64,000 bases of DNA from GCA-2733415 sp965178635 (GCA_965178635.1 CBCXVT010000020.1:1-64000), one strand, 5' to 3'; shown: positions 54,940 through 63,688, numbered from the stretch's first letter. The notes: generated by a model not told the origin, from the sequence alone. Numbers and translations are program-made.

Positions 54940-55698
54940 TAGTGACGTTAAATATTATTCTTACAGTTTTTCAAGAACAGGTAATTAAAAAGGCGCGAGC
55001 CGCCTGCGAGTTGAGCGAGGGTGTTGTGGCAAAAAAGCCTGATGCTTTTTGAGTTCGATTCATTATGTTATTCTCTAGTTTTAGGAGAAGGCTGCCACAG
55101 CTACGTGTTACACGCGGGTGGCGGAGTTTTTGACCAGAGGAATAAGTAAGTGCTATACTTTATGAGGTGTACCGATAGGGATATCTGAATAAAGGTTTAG
55201 CTCTTACTGTGCGTTGCCGGATGTGATCATCCTGATAAGGTGATTTTATACTGCAAATTGGCTGGCTCAAAAACTGTGACGCCCATTTAGCCCGAAGCGA
55301 CCCAGCAGGCTCGCAAAGCATTAAGTAGCGGTTGCAACCAATGGTGTTTTGCGAAGCTTCCTTATTGGGTTTGGGTGCAAGAATAGCTATGAGTGAGGAA
55401 GGTATGTATTGTGTGGACTACAACAAACCCAAAACACCAACGCGGATGTGTCACCACAGTGGTGTTTTGGGTGTTTTGTGCAAGCCGTTATATATTAGAC
55501 AACAACTTCCTTATATGTGGTTTCTCGGCTCCGCTCGAAATGACTTATTAGATTGTATTTGGCTTGCAGAAATGTTTTAGGGAACAAAATGGAATGCCTG
55601 ACGAACACCATATTACCTGGTCACGTATCCCTAATTATATCTAAAAACATATAATCTGGACTAAGAATCTCTTTTTATATGCTTTTACATATAATGAT
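54940..55698. other. Gene-free, locally GC-richer region with inverted repeats
   Basis: About 760 bp without a credible gene. It is visibly richer in G and C than its surroundings (for example GGCGCGAGCCGCC near 54991). It contains a GGATG/CATCC hairpin near 55219 and several copies of TGGTGTTTTG with a complementary CAAAACACC (about 55342, 55431, 55459). Near 55527 there is a GCTCGAAATGAC piece like the dispersed repeats at 15.4-16.3 kb. It may hold a structured RNA or a decayed mobile element. A short frame at 55332-55580 is judged spurious. Confidence 0.5.
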
Positions 55699-56436
55699 TT
55701 AAATTACTTCCCTTAAGTTGGTGTATGTTTGTGGTGCTAAAATACCTTTATAGTTGGAATTAACTCTTTTGAAAATATCATTACTAACTGTATATGGATG
55801 TAAATCTTCTTCTGGATATGAACTATTAATAAGTTCTTTAATATTACCCTCATTTAGATCATAATTCAACCAATCATTTTCTAGTTCTTTTTTAAGCAAT
55901 ACAGGTTGCCTTAATTTTAAATTGTGAATACTTGCTAATAACGGATCTGCAGGTTTTGTAAGTATTGTAGTCGTTAAATAGCCATCTGCAGTAATGGTAT
56001 ATAATCCAGCTAGTGCAAAGCTCTCTTTATCTTTTCTTGTTATATAGTAGGGATATTTTTTTCCTTCAACATCATGTGGTTCAAAGAAACCATCGAAAGG
56101 AATTAAACAACGTTGCTCATAAATGGAATTGCTATATATAAAATGATCAAATACTTTTTCTGATTTGGCGTTTAATCCAGCTCCCCATTTGGCAGCATTC
56201 TTATAATATTCTTTTTGATTTGTTGTGTTTTCATTTGATGGCATGATGCCCCATGTAGCGCCTTCTAAAATATCAGACGCCCCTTGAGTAATGATTGCTA
56301 TATCTCTATGCTCAAAACCGTTGCTATGGTAAAAGGTGAAATCATCTTCTCCAATAGCATTACTATCATCACGAATGACTTTGAATCTGTCTTCTAATTG
56401 TGTTGTTTTTTTTGTTTGACTAGCGTGGAAGCACAT
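55699..56436 (-). CDS. SRAP-domain protein (YedK/HMCES, abasic-site shield)
   Basis: 245 residues. The catalytic Cys2 (MCFHAS), ATWGIMPS, the Asn/Ala/Lys/Glu stretch GLNAKSEKVF, the RCLIPFDGFFEP block and the late His in LASIHNLKLRQPVLL together define the SRAP family. These proteins form a thiazolidine crosslink with abasic sites in single-stranded DNA and protect them. In bacteria the gene is often SOS-linked. Here it is the last gene of a minus-strand group with umuD, supporting a damage-response unit. Confidence 0.88.
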   Translation of the reverse strand: MCFHASQTKKTTQLEDRFKVIRDDSNAIGEDDFTFYHSNGFEHRDIAIITQGASDILEGATWGIMPSNENTTNQKEYYKNAAKWGAGLNAKSEKVFDHFIYSNSIYEQRCLIPFDGFFEPHDVEGKKYPYYITRKDKESFALAGLYTITADGYLTTTILTKPADPLLASIHNLKLRQPVLLKKELENDWLNYDLNEGNIKELINSSYPEEDLHPYTVSNDIFKRVNSNYKGILAPQTYTNLREVI

Positions 56437-56533
56437 GTTACTTTTTTAACAATTATTTCATTTGTTTACTTTGATGAGATTATTACGACTTTTTATCAAA
56501 AGCCTCATAATGACATTTTGGACTTTTGGAGTC

Positions 56534-56854
56534 TTATTTTGTGTTATTCTTTAAAGAGAACACTCTTCTTTTTAATGTTTCTATTTCTTTTTTGTTTTTA
56601 TCTATTAAATAGAAGTATGAGAATAAGTATATCGTAAAAAATAATATTAGACTAAAAATTACAGCATTAGTGTATTCCCAAGTTTCAATCAAAGGTTTTC
56701 TCCCACGTCTTCCTGGAATATATGGAAAAATAAAAGAGAATATTAAACCACCACCTATTGCAAAGGGAACATTCTTCTTTAACTTTTTAATACTATTTTT
56801 TGCTTTTAATACCCTAGACCTGATATCTTCAATTTCTTTTTGTTTATCTGTCAT
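56534..56854 (-). CDS. Small two-helix membrane protein in the damage-response group
   Basis: 106 residues: charged helical ends (KQKEIEDIRSRVLKAKNSIKKLKK; DKNKKEIETLKRRVF) around two hydrophobic segments (about 30-45 and 63-85), with a short GRRGRK loop between. Coiled-coil-like ends suggest an oligomer. Not recognised. It lies 97 bp before the SRAP gene and 48 bp after the 79-residue gene. Confidence 0.55.
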   Translation of the reverse strand: MTDKQKEIEDIRSRVLKAKNSIKKLKKNVPFAIGGGLIFSFIFPYIPGRRGRKPLIETWEYTNAVIFSLILFFTIYLFSYFYLIDKNKKEIETLKRRVFSLKNNTK

Positions 56855-56902
56855 ACTTTACTTTTATTATCAATACTTATAAAATAGATTTTAGACAAAT
56901 GC

Positions 56903-57142
56903 TTAGAATAGTCTAAACATTTGTATTACAAAAATTAAAAAGCTAAAAAATATTAATACTATTATTAATCCTAAAGTATTGTAATAGGAGTAAAGGCTCA
57001 CTTTTTCCTTTTTATATGCTTCTGGTAATAAATACATTACACTATAGATTAAAAGTAAAAGCGATAAAACTCCCGTTAAAAATGGGAATAATTCAAATAT
57101 TTCATAACAAAATTCTATTATTGGCCTTATTACTTCCTTCAT
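56903..57142 (-). CDS. Tiny two-helix membrane protein directly after umuD
   Basis: 79 residues with hydrophobic segments at about 18-38 and 56-76. The start codon comes 3 bp after the umuD stop, so the two are surely co-transcribed. Small membrane proteins in SOS operons are sometimes cell-division inhibitors or toxins (SulA-like function without homology, TisB-like peptides); nothing here proves that. Not recognised. Confidence 0.6.
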   Translation of the reverse strand: MKEVIRPIIEFCYEIFELFPFLTGVLSLLLLIYSVMYLLPEAYKKEKVSLYSYYNTLGLIIVLIFFSFLIFVIQMFRLF

Positions 57143-57145
57143 TAT

Positions 57146-57598
57146 TTACTCTATATCTCTTATTAATTGCATCACCACTCCTAAACACATTAAGGTGTCT
57201 TCTTCTTTAATTTCTATATTATTGAAGTCCTTATTATCAGCAATTAGTATTTCTTTATTTTTATCGAATCGTTTGACGGTAAATTCAGTGTTGTTTAAGG
57301 ATATGATGCCTATTTTATTATCGTCTAAATTAACATCTGTACGCACTACTAGTATGTCGCCAACATGTAAGGTCGGATACATGGAATCGCCTTTTACACG
57401 GACTATGTATGTGCTGTTTGGTTTGGATAAGTACTTTTCATCTAAGCTTAGTTTTTGTTCTTTAAAATCGTCTGCAGGAGACGGAAACCCTGCTTGTACG
57501 CCATCTTCAAAATAGTTTACAACGATGCCTTCCTCACTAATCCTAAACGGCAAGTTTTCTATTTCACTTCCGAACTGTGGTACTTTCACTATTTTCAT
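57146..57598 (-). CDS. umuD: UmuD-like S24 self-cleaving protein
   Basis: 150 residues. It has the self-cleavage site Ala-Gly in VQAGFPSPADD, the catalytic serine in GDSMYPTLHVGDI, and a lysine in EFTVKRFDK at the expected place. In the UmuD2C polymerase the cleaved form is the active partner of UmuC. The length is typical of UmuD rather than LexA (no DNA-binding domain). Its gene lies downstream of umuC on the same strand, 330 bp apart, not in the usual umuDC order. Intact. Confidence 0.88.
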   Translation of the reverse strand: MKIVKVPQFGSEIENLPFRISEEGIVVNYFEDGVQAGFPSPADDFKEQKLSLDEKYLSKPNSTYIVRVKGDSMYPTLHVGDILVVRTDVNLDDNKIGIISLNNTEFTVKRFDKNKEILIADNKDFNNIEIKEEDTLMCLGVVMQLIRDIE

Positions 57599-57600
57599 TC

Positions 57601-57627
57601 AACCTTGTTTTAACTATTAACCTTGTT
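57601..57627 (-). promoter_or_regulatory. Direct repeat AACCTTGTT before umuD, candidate operator
   Basis: The 9-mer AACCTTGTT occurs at 57601-57609 and 57619-57627, 18 bp apart (AACAAGGTT on the coding strand), immediately upstream of the start codon. It could overlap the 5' end or promoter of the umuD operon. Confidence 0.4.
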
Positions 57628-57928
57628 CATTTTTTTCATTGATAAAAAAACGAACCAAAAAAATCTAGGCTTACGAACCTTTATTTAAATTTATCGCTCA
57701 ACACCTAAATTCCAGGAACTCGCTATTGATATTTAGGCTAAGATAGTTAAATCCGTTTAGCTCAAACAGCCTGAAATTTTACGGTGTCTTTACTTCAAAT
57801 TTTACAATAAATTTTCGATAGGCCAGTAAAAAATAAATTTATTAAAATCCCCCCTTTAAGTTCAAAATAGATTCAAAACTAATATATAAAGGCCTTTATA
57901 ACAACATTTAGGACTCTATTGATTTTCA
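57628..57928. other. umuC-umuD intergenic spacer
   Basis: About 300 A/T-rich bases with no reading frame I can support. Presumably carries the umuD promoter. A weak inverted pair (CACCTAAATT, ATTTAGGCT) lies near 57705-57740. Confidence 0.4.
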
Positions 57929-59187
57929 TTAGTCTACTTCTAATAATTCATTCCAATTGGTGGTGTAGCGTTTGGATAATTTCTCTTGACGCATTTTCCA
58001 GGTTCTTCCTAAATCTTGACTTCCTAGTTTGATTTTACTCACGCCTAAGTTAGCATTTATTGTATCAATAGCTTTCATTAAATTAACGTGCTTGGGGTTT
58101 TCATTTACAAACAAATTGATCTGTTTAGCAGCTTGTGGTGTTATGCCGTTTATAATCACTCCTCCTTTTTTAAACTGATAGCCTTTTTTATAAATAGTTA
58201 ATAATGCTTTTATCGCATATTTGGACAAAGTAATACTTGATGAACTCGCATACGGTAAGGTAATGGTGATGCTCTTGTAATATTGTGGTTTGTCTTTTTT
58301 AAATCTATTAGTTAGAATGAAGACTGTTATTAGGTTACAATCTGATTTTTGTTTTCTTAACTTTTCAGCACATAGTACTGCATAGGTACTTATACGTTCT
58401 CGTAGTTCATTAATATCCGTTATGTCGTTTTTAAAACTCCTGGTAGTTGCTATTGATTTTTTAGTAGCCACCTCATCAAGGTCTAATCTTGATTTGCCTT
58501 CTAGTTCATGTTTTAAGCGTAATCCAACAACTGAAAATTCTCTTCTCACATAGGCTATCATGTAATTGGGTAAACTCAAAAGCTGTTTTAACTCCAATTG
58601 CTCGAAGTTTTGCCGCTATTTTTCTACCGATACCCCAAACATCTTCTATTGCCAACCACTTTAAGGCTTTGATTCTCTTTCTCCTCGGTATCAATTACAT
58701 AAGAACCGTTAGTTTTTACAGGGAACTTCTTTGCTATACGGTTTGCTACTTTACACAATGCTTTTGTAGGCGCAAATCCTATACTTACTGGTATACCTAC
58801 ATTCTTATTTACGGTGTCTTTTATTGTAACTCCATATTCCTGAAGATTATAGTTCTTCAAAACCCTCAAACTTTAAAAAGGCTTCGTCAATTGAATAGAT
58901 TTCAATATCTGGTGTAAACTCTCTTAAGTTATTCATAACTCGATTACTCAAGTCACCATATAAAGCAAAATTAGATGAGAATACGTTTACCTTATGTTTT
59001 GCTCAAATACTTGCTTGAATTTATGAGCAACTGCTCCCATAGGAACGTACTTTTTCACTTCATTAGAACGTGCAATTACACACCCATCATTATTGGATAA
59101 TACCACAATAGGTTTATCCTTTAACCAAGGTTGAAACAATCTTTCACAAGATGCATAGAAGTTATTACAATCAACAAGTGCAAACAT
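57929..59187 (-). pseudogene. umuC: umuC, Y-family DNA polymerase V catalytic subunit, frameshifted
   Basis: On the minus strand the pieces appear in order but in different frames. The N-terminus MFALVDCNNFYASCERLFQPW with NNDGCVIARSNE (to about 58990) is followed by the catalytic SIDEAFL segment (about 58890), NVGIPVSIGFAPTKALCKVANRIAKKFP, IEDVWGIGRKIAAKLRAIG (helix-hairpin-helix) and the C-terminal little-finger domain (57929 to about 58560). Three or four indels rebuild a normal UmuC of ~420 residues. As written no polymerase is made, leaving UmuD without its partner unless another umuC exists. Confidence 0.85.
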
Positions 59188-59191
59188 GTTA

Positions 59192-59199
59192 CAAAGTTA
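59192..59199 (-). promoter_or_regulatory. Putative -7 box for umuC
   Basis: On the minus strand TAACTTTG (TANNTTTG type) ends 4 bp before the ATG, giving a near-leaderless start. No clear -33 TTTG box is at the usual distance. Confidence 0.35.
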
Positions 59200-59424
59200 C
59201 CAAGAAAACGTATTGGTTTGTGTGTAGGAGGAAAGAGGATGTTAACAAATGTACTACTTGCTGACACTCAGTTTACTATACTGCCCTATGTTTTAAAGTT
59301 TAAGTTTTGTTATGAAATATATTACGTTTCCTGAAAAAAATAAACAATATAGTTGTAGCTTTACTTTTTACGTATATATAACACTAGTGTTTATACTATA
59401 GTTATCTACAATTTTTAAAAAAAA

Positions 59425-60768
59425 ATGGGGAAATATTTAATCAATGAAGTATTTAAAACAATTGGAACTCCTGGAGTTACATATGTTAAAAGAAATGATG
59501 GAGCATTTGAGTTTGAATTATCAAATAGCCTAAATATACCAGGAACTCTTTGTTTAATAACTGGACCTTCTAAAACAGGAAAAACTACTTTATATAAAAA
59601 AGTTATTTCAGAATTTAAAAAAATCCCTTTGACAATAAGGTGTAATGATGAAATGACCATAGAAGATGTCTGGAAAAATGCATTAGAAGATGTTAATTTT
59701 GATCGTATTACCAAAGAAGCTGAAAAGGGTCAAGTTGAACTTTCAACTCAAGTTAAAACTGGAATCAATGCTGGATGGGAATGGTTAGGGAAAATAATTG
59801 GAGAAATTAGCCTTGGCCTGAAAGGAACATATTCAAGCGAAACTGTTCGTGAAAAAGTTCTTTCATCTCCTAGCCCAAAGCATTTAATACCCATTCTAAA
59901 TGAACTTCCTTATGTTCTTGTAGTTGAAGACTTTCATTATTTAAGTGATTCCACAAAAAAAAGCTTATTTCAACAATGGAAAGATTTCACCGATAGCGAA
60001 GTATCCACTATAATTGTTGGAACAGCTCATCATGCTATTGATTTAGCATTATCAAATAAAGACTTAGTTGGTAGAATTTCACATATCGAAGTTGGTACAT
60101 GGGAAACTAATGACCTCAAAAAAATCATCAAACAAGGATTAGATGAATTAAAAATTAAATTAACCGAACCTCAGTTTCGACTTATCGCTTCAGAATCTGT
60201 TGGATTACCATTGATTACACAGGCTATTTGCGGAAGGTTGTTTTTTGATAAAAAAATAACCACTTATAACACCAGAGATAAGATTGTTTTCGATAAAAAA
60301 AGCATTGAAACGGCAATGACCAACGTGGCGAATCAGAATTTTAACATTTTTAAAGACCTCTATCAAATCTTAATAACAGGTTTTAGAAAAGGGGCAAGAA
60401 AATACAACACCTATGAGTTGTTATTATTAATATTTACTTTAGATCCAGTCACTTTTAAATTAAATCGAAGCGAGATTGATAAGAGATTAGATAGATTGGA
60501 CTCTAAATTTGAAAAGCCTCCGGTTCCATCAGTAAATAGTACTCTTGCAGCCGTTGGTAAACTTCAAAAAAGAAATGGAATTGAGTTAATGGAATGGTCC
60601 AGTAAACAGGGGTGTTTATATATTCTAGAGCCTTCTTTTTTATATTATCTAAGGTGGAAAGATATAAATGTTGGCATCACAAAAAAGACGGATTTATTAG
60701 CAAAGCTTTATGAAATAATTACTTCAGATGTAAATATTAAAATAAAAAAAGTAGATAACAATATCTAA
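59425..60768 (+). CDS. Orphan P-loop ATPase (AAA/STAND-like)
   Basis: 447 residues. Walker A GPSKTGKTTLYKK (about residues 48-60) and Walker B YVLVVEDFHYL (about 170-180) are clear, with a sensor-like IIVGTAHH at about 196. The C-terminal ~170 residues are helical, with a possible winged helix near residues 320-400. The layout suits a NACHT/ORC-like or defence-type ATPase, but I do not recognise a named family. It is monocistronic: a 257-bp A/T-rich leader precedes it and a hairpin spans its stop. It borders the cassette array, so it may be accessory DNA. Confidence 0.7.
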   Translation: MGKYLINEVFKTIGTPGVTYVKRNDGAFEFELSNSLNIPGTLCLITGPSKTGKTTLYKKVISEFKKIPLTIRCNDEMTIEDVWKNALEDVNFDRITKEAEKGQVELSTQVKTGINAGWEWLGKIIGEISLGLKGTYSSETVREKVLSSPSPKHLIPILNELPYVLVVEDFHYLSDSTKKSLFQQWKDFTDSEVSTIIVGTAHHAIDLALSNKDLVGRISHIEVGTWETNDLKKIIKQGLDELKIKLTEPQFRLIASESVGLPLITQAICGRLFFDKKITTYNTRDKIVFDKKSIETAMTNVANQNFNIFKDLYQILITGFRKGARKYNTYELLLLIFTLDPVTFKLNRSEIDKRLDRLDSKFEKPPVPSVNSTLAAVGKLQKRNGIELMEWSSKQGCLYILEPSFLYYLRWKDINVGITKKTDLLAKLYEIITSDVNIKIKKVDNNI

Positions 60769-60792
60769 ACTGCATTAAAACGCAGTTTAGAT
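60763..60792. other. Hairpin across the ATPase stop codon
   Basis: A perfect 11-bp stem (60763-60773 and 60782-60792) with an 8-nt loop overlaps the stop codon and has no T-tail. It ends 5 bp before the first cassette boundary, where larger folded repeats stand in later cassettes, so it could be a reduced version of them. Confidence 0.5.
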
Positions 60793-60797
60793 GAACC

Positions 60798-60807
60798 GTT
60801 GCACGTA
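60798..60807 (+). repeat. Left boundary of the first cassette (GTTGCACGTA)
   Basis: This 10-mer is the exact reverse complement of TACGTGCAAC at 61477-61486, which opens the folded repeat closing the same cassette. Adding four more bases gives 13 of 14 matches. Confidence 0.75.
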
Positions 60808-60840
60808 ATAGAATCACAACAATCTAAATTAAATATTTCA

Positions 60841-61464
60841 ATGAACAAATCATTTTTTTTTATCTTCTTTTTATTCGGAATTTCAAACACATATAGTCAA
60901 GATACTATATATGTAAAAAATGAAAAAGAACCTATTATTTCAAAAATTATAGAAATCAACTCTTCCGAAGTTAAATATAAAAAATTCAATTACCAAGATG
61001 GAGCTTTATTTATAATTGAGAAAAATGAAATTGAAAGAATAAATTTCAAAAATGGAGACACTCAAACTTTCATAAAAAAAAATGAAAGTCAAGAAAGTAA
61101 AAGTTTAATTGCGAATTCAAAAATCTATCTGCAATATTCAACCACAGAAAAGAAAAAAAATGTAGAAAAAATTGATGCACTAAATATATTGAGAAGAGAG
61201 ATAAATAATTTAGCAAGTTGTAAAATTGTGAACTCAATCGATGATGCAGATTTTGTTATTGAAATTCAAGCTACAAAATATATGATAACGAAAAGAAGAG
61301 TTAAACTAAAAGTAATCCATCTTTTAACTAAAGAGAATATATTTGAATCTGAATGGGAAAAGGGTGCACCAAGTGAGTTTAATGGATTTTCTGGAACAAG
61401 GCAAGCTACTGGAAGAGTGATAAAAAGACAATTATTATATGCTTTCCCTGAAATTGTAAAATAA
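60841..61464 (+). CDS. Cassette 1 gene: secreted or periplasmic protein of unknown function
   Basis: 207 residues from ATG 60841 (an upstream TTG would start inside the boundary repeat). A signal peptide (NKSFFFIFFLFGISNTYSQ) is followed by a basic, lysine-rich domain. The middle resembles beta-strand repeats (EINSSEVKYKKFNYQDGALF), as in short periplasmic proteins that bind or sense. The end (FSGTRQATGRVIKRQLLYAF) is conserved-looking but unknown. The gene fills its cassette alone. Confidence 0.75.
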   Translation: MNKSFFFIFFLFGISNTYSQDTIYVKNEKEPIISKIIEINSSEVKYKKFNYQDGALFIIEKNEIERINFKNGDTQTFIKKNESQESKSLIANSKIYLQYSTTEKKKNVEKIDALNILRREINNLASCKIVNSIDDADFVIEIQATKYMITKRRVKLKVIHLLTKENIFESEWEKGAPSEFNGFSGTRQATGRVIKRQLLYAFPEIVK

Positions 61465-61476
61465 TTAAAAAACTAC

Positions 61477-61615
61477 TACGTGCAACAATGCATATATTTT
61501 ATTGCTAGGTTATAGCCAGCTTAAGAAAGTCCTCGCGGACTTTCTATCTGTGATTTATTTGCTAAATTTAGTGCTTAAACACTCAACGAAATCATACACA
61601 AACACGTTGCCATTA
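61477..61615 (+). repeat. attC-like folded repeat closing cassette 1 (139 bp)
   Basis: It begins TACGTGCAAC and ends AACACGTTGCCATTA. The CAAC near its start pairs with GTTG near its end, and a central perfect 8-bp hairpin GAAAGTCC-TCGC-GGACTTTC lies at 61525-61544. Conserved with the repeats at 62159 and 63689 in the segments CAACAATG at the left and TTTGCTAAATTTAGTGCTTA at the right. Confidence 0.75.
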
Positions 61616-61623
61616 ATTTGAAA

Positions 61624-62154
61624 ATGAATAAAACCACGAAAAAAATAATAGCAAAAGAATTCCTCTTCTTATTAGGAACAACAATTTTATTTTTTGTCAT
61701 GCTTTTTGCTTGGATTTCATTAATCGACTCTAATTATAATAAGCGAAATGAAATTAGAACAGAGATTGAAAAGTTTAAAAAAAATAATCAATCCGAAAAC
61801 AATGAGCTTTTGAAATTAGTTTATAGTAAACTAAAAACAGAAGCATCTTATGATGAATTTGTATCTGATTTTAAAGAGTCTTCGGAATTACAAAAACTTT
61901 CTTACAGTAAATTAGAAACTGAAGCGAATTTTCAAACTTTCGTAAGGGATGCTTTAGGAGAAATTGAAATCGAAAAAAGTAATGAATTAAAAGTATTGAA
62001 AAAAAAATTGGATAAGACAGAGAAATCAATTTTTAACGATAGCGTTAGTGAAGATGAAGTATTCGGACTTGGAGTAACTTTATTTTTTATCTTTTTTGTT
62101 TTTCGTTATCTGATTTACACAACAAAATGGAGTATAAAACAGCTAAAACAATAA
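61624..62154 (+). CDS. Cassette 2 gene: membrane protein with internally duplicated coiled-coil region
   Basis: 176 residues from ATG 61624. One membrane helix near the start (FLFLLGTTILFFVMLFAW) and one near the end (LGVTLFFIFFVFRYLIY) frame a charged helical middle. In the middle a ~25-residue block occurs twice in tandem (KLVYSKLKTEASYDEFV, then KLSYSKLETEANFQTFV). Function unknown. One gene in the cassette, same orientation as the others. Confidence 0.7.
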   Translation: MNKTTKKIIAKEFLFLLGTTILFFVMLFAWISLIDSNYNKRNEIRTEIEKFKKNNQSENNELLKLVYSKLKTEASYDEFVSDFKESSELQKLSYSKLETEANFQTFVRDALGEIEIEKSNELKVLKKKLDKTEKSIFNDSVSEDEVFGLGVTLFFIFFVFRYLIYTTKWSIKQLKQ

Positions 62155-62158
62155 AAAC

Positions 62159-62294
62159 TAATGTCAACAATGGCTATAAGTAATTACAGGTTCTCGCCAA
62201 CTTCTAAAAACATTCGCGGATTTTCTATTCGGTTTTTATTTGCTAAATTAGGTGCTTAAACATGCAACAAAACATATACGAACACGTTGTGTAG
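62159..62294 (+). repeat. attC-like folded repeat closing cassette 2 (136 bp)
   Basis: It opens TAATGTCAACAATGGCTATAA and its first ten bases are complementary, with one mismatch, to GTTGCCATTA at 61606-61615, the start of cassette 2. It ends ACACGTTGTGTAG. The centre has the TTCGCGGA turn flanked by AAAACA/TTTTCT, a weaker version of the hairpin in the first repeat. Confidence 0.78.
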
Positions 62295-62310
62295 CATTAA
62301 AACCAAACGT

Positions 62311-62679
62311 ATGAAAAAAATATTTTTAACTGTAATTGGAATAGTCGTTTTGACTTCATTTACAAACAAAACTGAAATAAGTGATGAATGTGATGTCGCT
62401 GAATTTTATAAAGCTGTTGAACCTGAAAGTGATGTAAAAGTTCTAACAACTTCAGGAGATTTACAAGAAGCTGAATTAATTTTAGTGCCAACCAAAATGG
62501 AAGAGGGTACTTTTAAAATTGAAGTCACAAGAAAAGGGAGTAATATCTATAAAGTTGAAGGAACTAACTACTATATTGAAACACGATATTGCTATGAATA
62601 CGCTACTTATGATGAGGCAATACTAAAAGTAGAAAGCAATTATGGATACGACAAAGGAACAATAATATTTAACCCATAA
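62311..62679 (+). CDS. Cassette 3 gene A: small exported protein of unknown function
   Basis: 122 residues from ATG 62311. A signal-like hydrophobic start (KKIFLTVIGIVVLTSFTN) precedes an acidic domain with two cysteines (DECDVAEF, ETRYCYEYATYDE) that might pair. The rest shows alternating beta pattern. Not recognised. It lies 11 bp ahead of the protease gene in the same cassette. Confidence 0.68.
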   Translation: MKKIFLTVIGIVVLTSFTNKTEISDECDVAEFYKAVEPESDVKVLTTSGDLQEAELILVPTKMEEGTFKIEVTRKGSNIYKVEGTNYYIETRYCYEYATYDEAILKVESNYGYDKGTIIFNP

Positions 62680-62690
62680 TAAAATTATAA

Positions 62691-63680
62691 ATGACAAATA
62701 AATACATATTATTAATATTAACCTTAATACCTTTTTTCACTTTTAGCCAAACTGCTAAAGAGATTGCAAAAAACTGTTTACCATCCACAGTTTCATTGGT
62801 TATGGAAGATAAATCTAAACAACCTGTCTCTTTAGGCTCTGGTTTTGTATTAGAAAACGGAAAAGTTGTAACAAATTTACACGTAATTGAAGGAGCTAAA
62901 TATGGATATATACTCGAAAATGGAAGTTCTAAAAAACATTCAATCAAAGGTTACTACCAAATAGACAAAATAAATGATTTAGCAATACTTTCCGTTCCAA
63001 CATTAACTGCCCAACCTTTAGCTATTTCAAATTTAGACAAACCTGATGTTGGAGAAAAAATTTATGCGATTGGAAACCCTAAAGGGCTTTCAGGTACAAT
63101 TTCTGAAGGAATTGTAAGTGGAATCCGCTCAATGGAAAACAAATCACTAATACAGATTACTGCACCAATTTCACCAGGTAGTAGTGGAGGACCTGTAATA
63201 AACAATAAAGGAGAAGTAATTGGAGTAGCTGTAGGAACATTAACTTCTGGTCAGAATCTAAACTTTGCAATACCTGTGAATTTATTAACGAATCTTGCAA
63301 ACAAAGGAACTTCATCTATAACTTCATTAAATATATCAAAAGGTGCGACTACACCAAAAACAAATAAAGATGAAATAGATGTTAAAGATGGCGTGATAGT
63401 TAGAAATTTATCTTGGGGTTGTTTTTTTGACTTTAGTTATAACTTTTCTATTAAGAACAATCTACCTTCAACTATTAGTGACGTAAGAGTATTAATTTTA
63501 GTTTATGATTTAACAGGTACAATCATAAATTATTCAGAAAAAACATATTTCAGATATGATGAAATTAAACCATTTTTAGCTAAAACTATAGAATGTGTAA
63601 GCACTGAATTTAAGGATAGTTATAAAAAAGGTTATAAAATAAAGGCTAGAATATTAGATTTTAAAATACAAGACGAATAA
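62691..63680 (+). CDS. Cassette 3 gene B: HtrA/Deg-type trypsin-like serine protease without PDZ domain
   Basis: 329 residues. A signal peptide (YILLILTLIPFFTFSQ) and the catalytic triad are visible: His64 in TNLHVIEG, Asp96 in NDLAILS, Ser165 in GSSGGPVI. The S1C layout then continues with GVAVGTLTSGQNLNFAIPV. Instead of a PDZ domain, the last ~100 residues form a beta-rich segment (VIVRNLSWGCFFDFSYNFSI) resembling an FxLYD-like domain. Probably a periplasmic or surface protease; substrate unknown. Confidence 0.85.
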   Translation: MTNKYILLILTLIPFFTFSQTAKEIAKNCLPSTVSLVMEDKSKQPVSLGSGFVLENGKVVTNLHVIEGAKYGYILENGSSKKHSIKGYYQIDKINDLAILSVPTLTAQPLAISNLDKPDVGEKIYAIGNPKGLSGTISEGIVSGIRSMENKSLIQITAPISPGSSGGPVINNKGEVIGVAVGTLTSGQNLNFAIPVNLLTNLANKGTSSITSLNISKGATTPKTNKDEIDVKDGVIVRNLSWGCFFDFSYNFSIKNNLPSTISDVRVLILVYDLTGTIINYSEKTYFRYDEIKPFLAKTIECVSTEFKDSYKKGYKIKARILDFKIQDE

Positions 63681-63688
63681 ATAACTCT

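Noticed and set aside
55332..55580. 82-codon open frame as a gene
   Set aside because: It lies across inverted repeats in a gene-free region, its composition (many Cys, Met, Trp) is unlike neighbours, and it contains a piece of a dispersed repeat.
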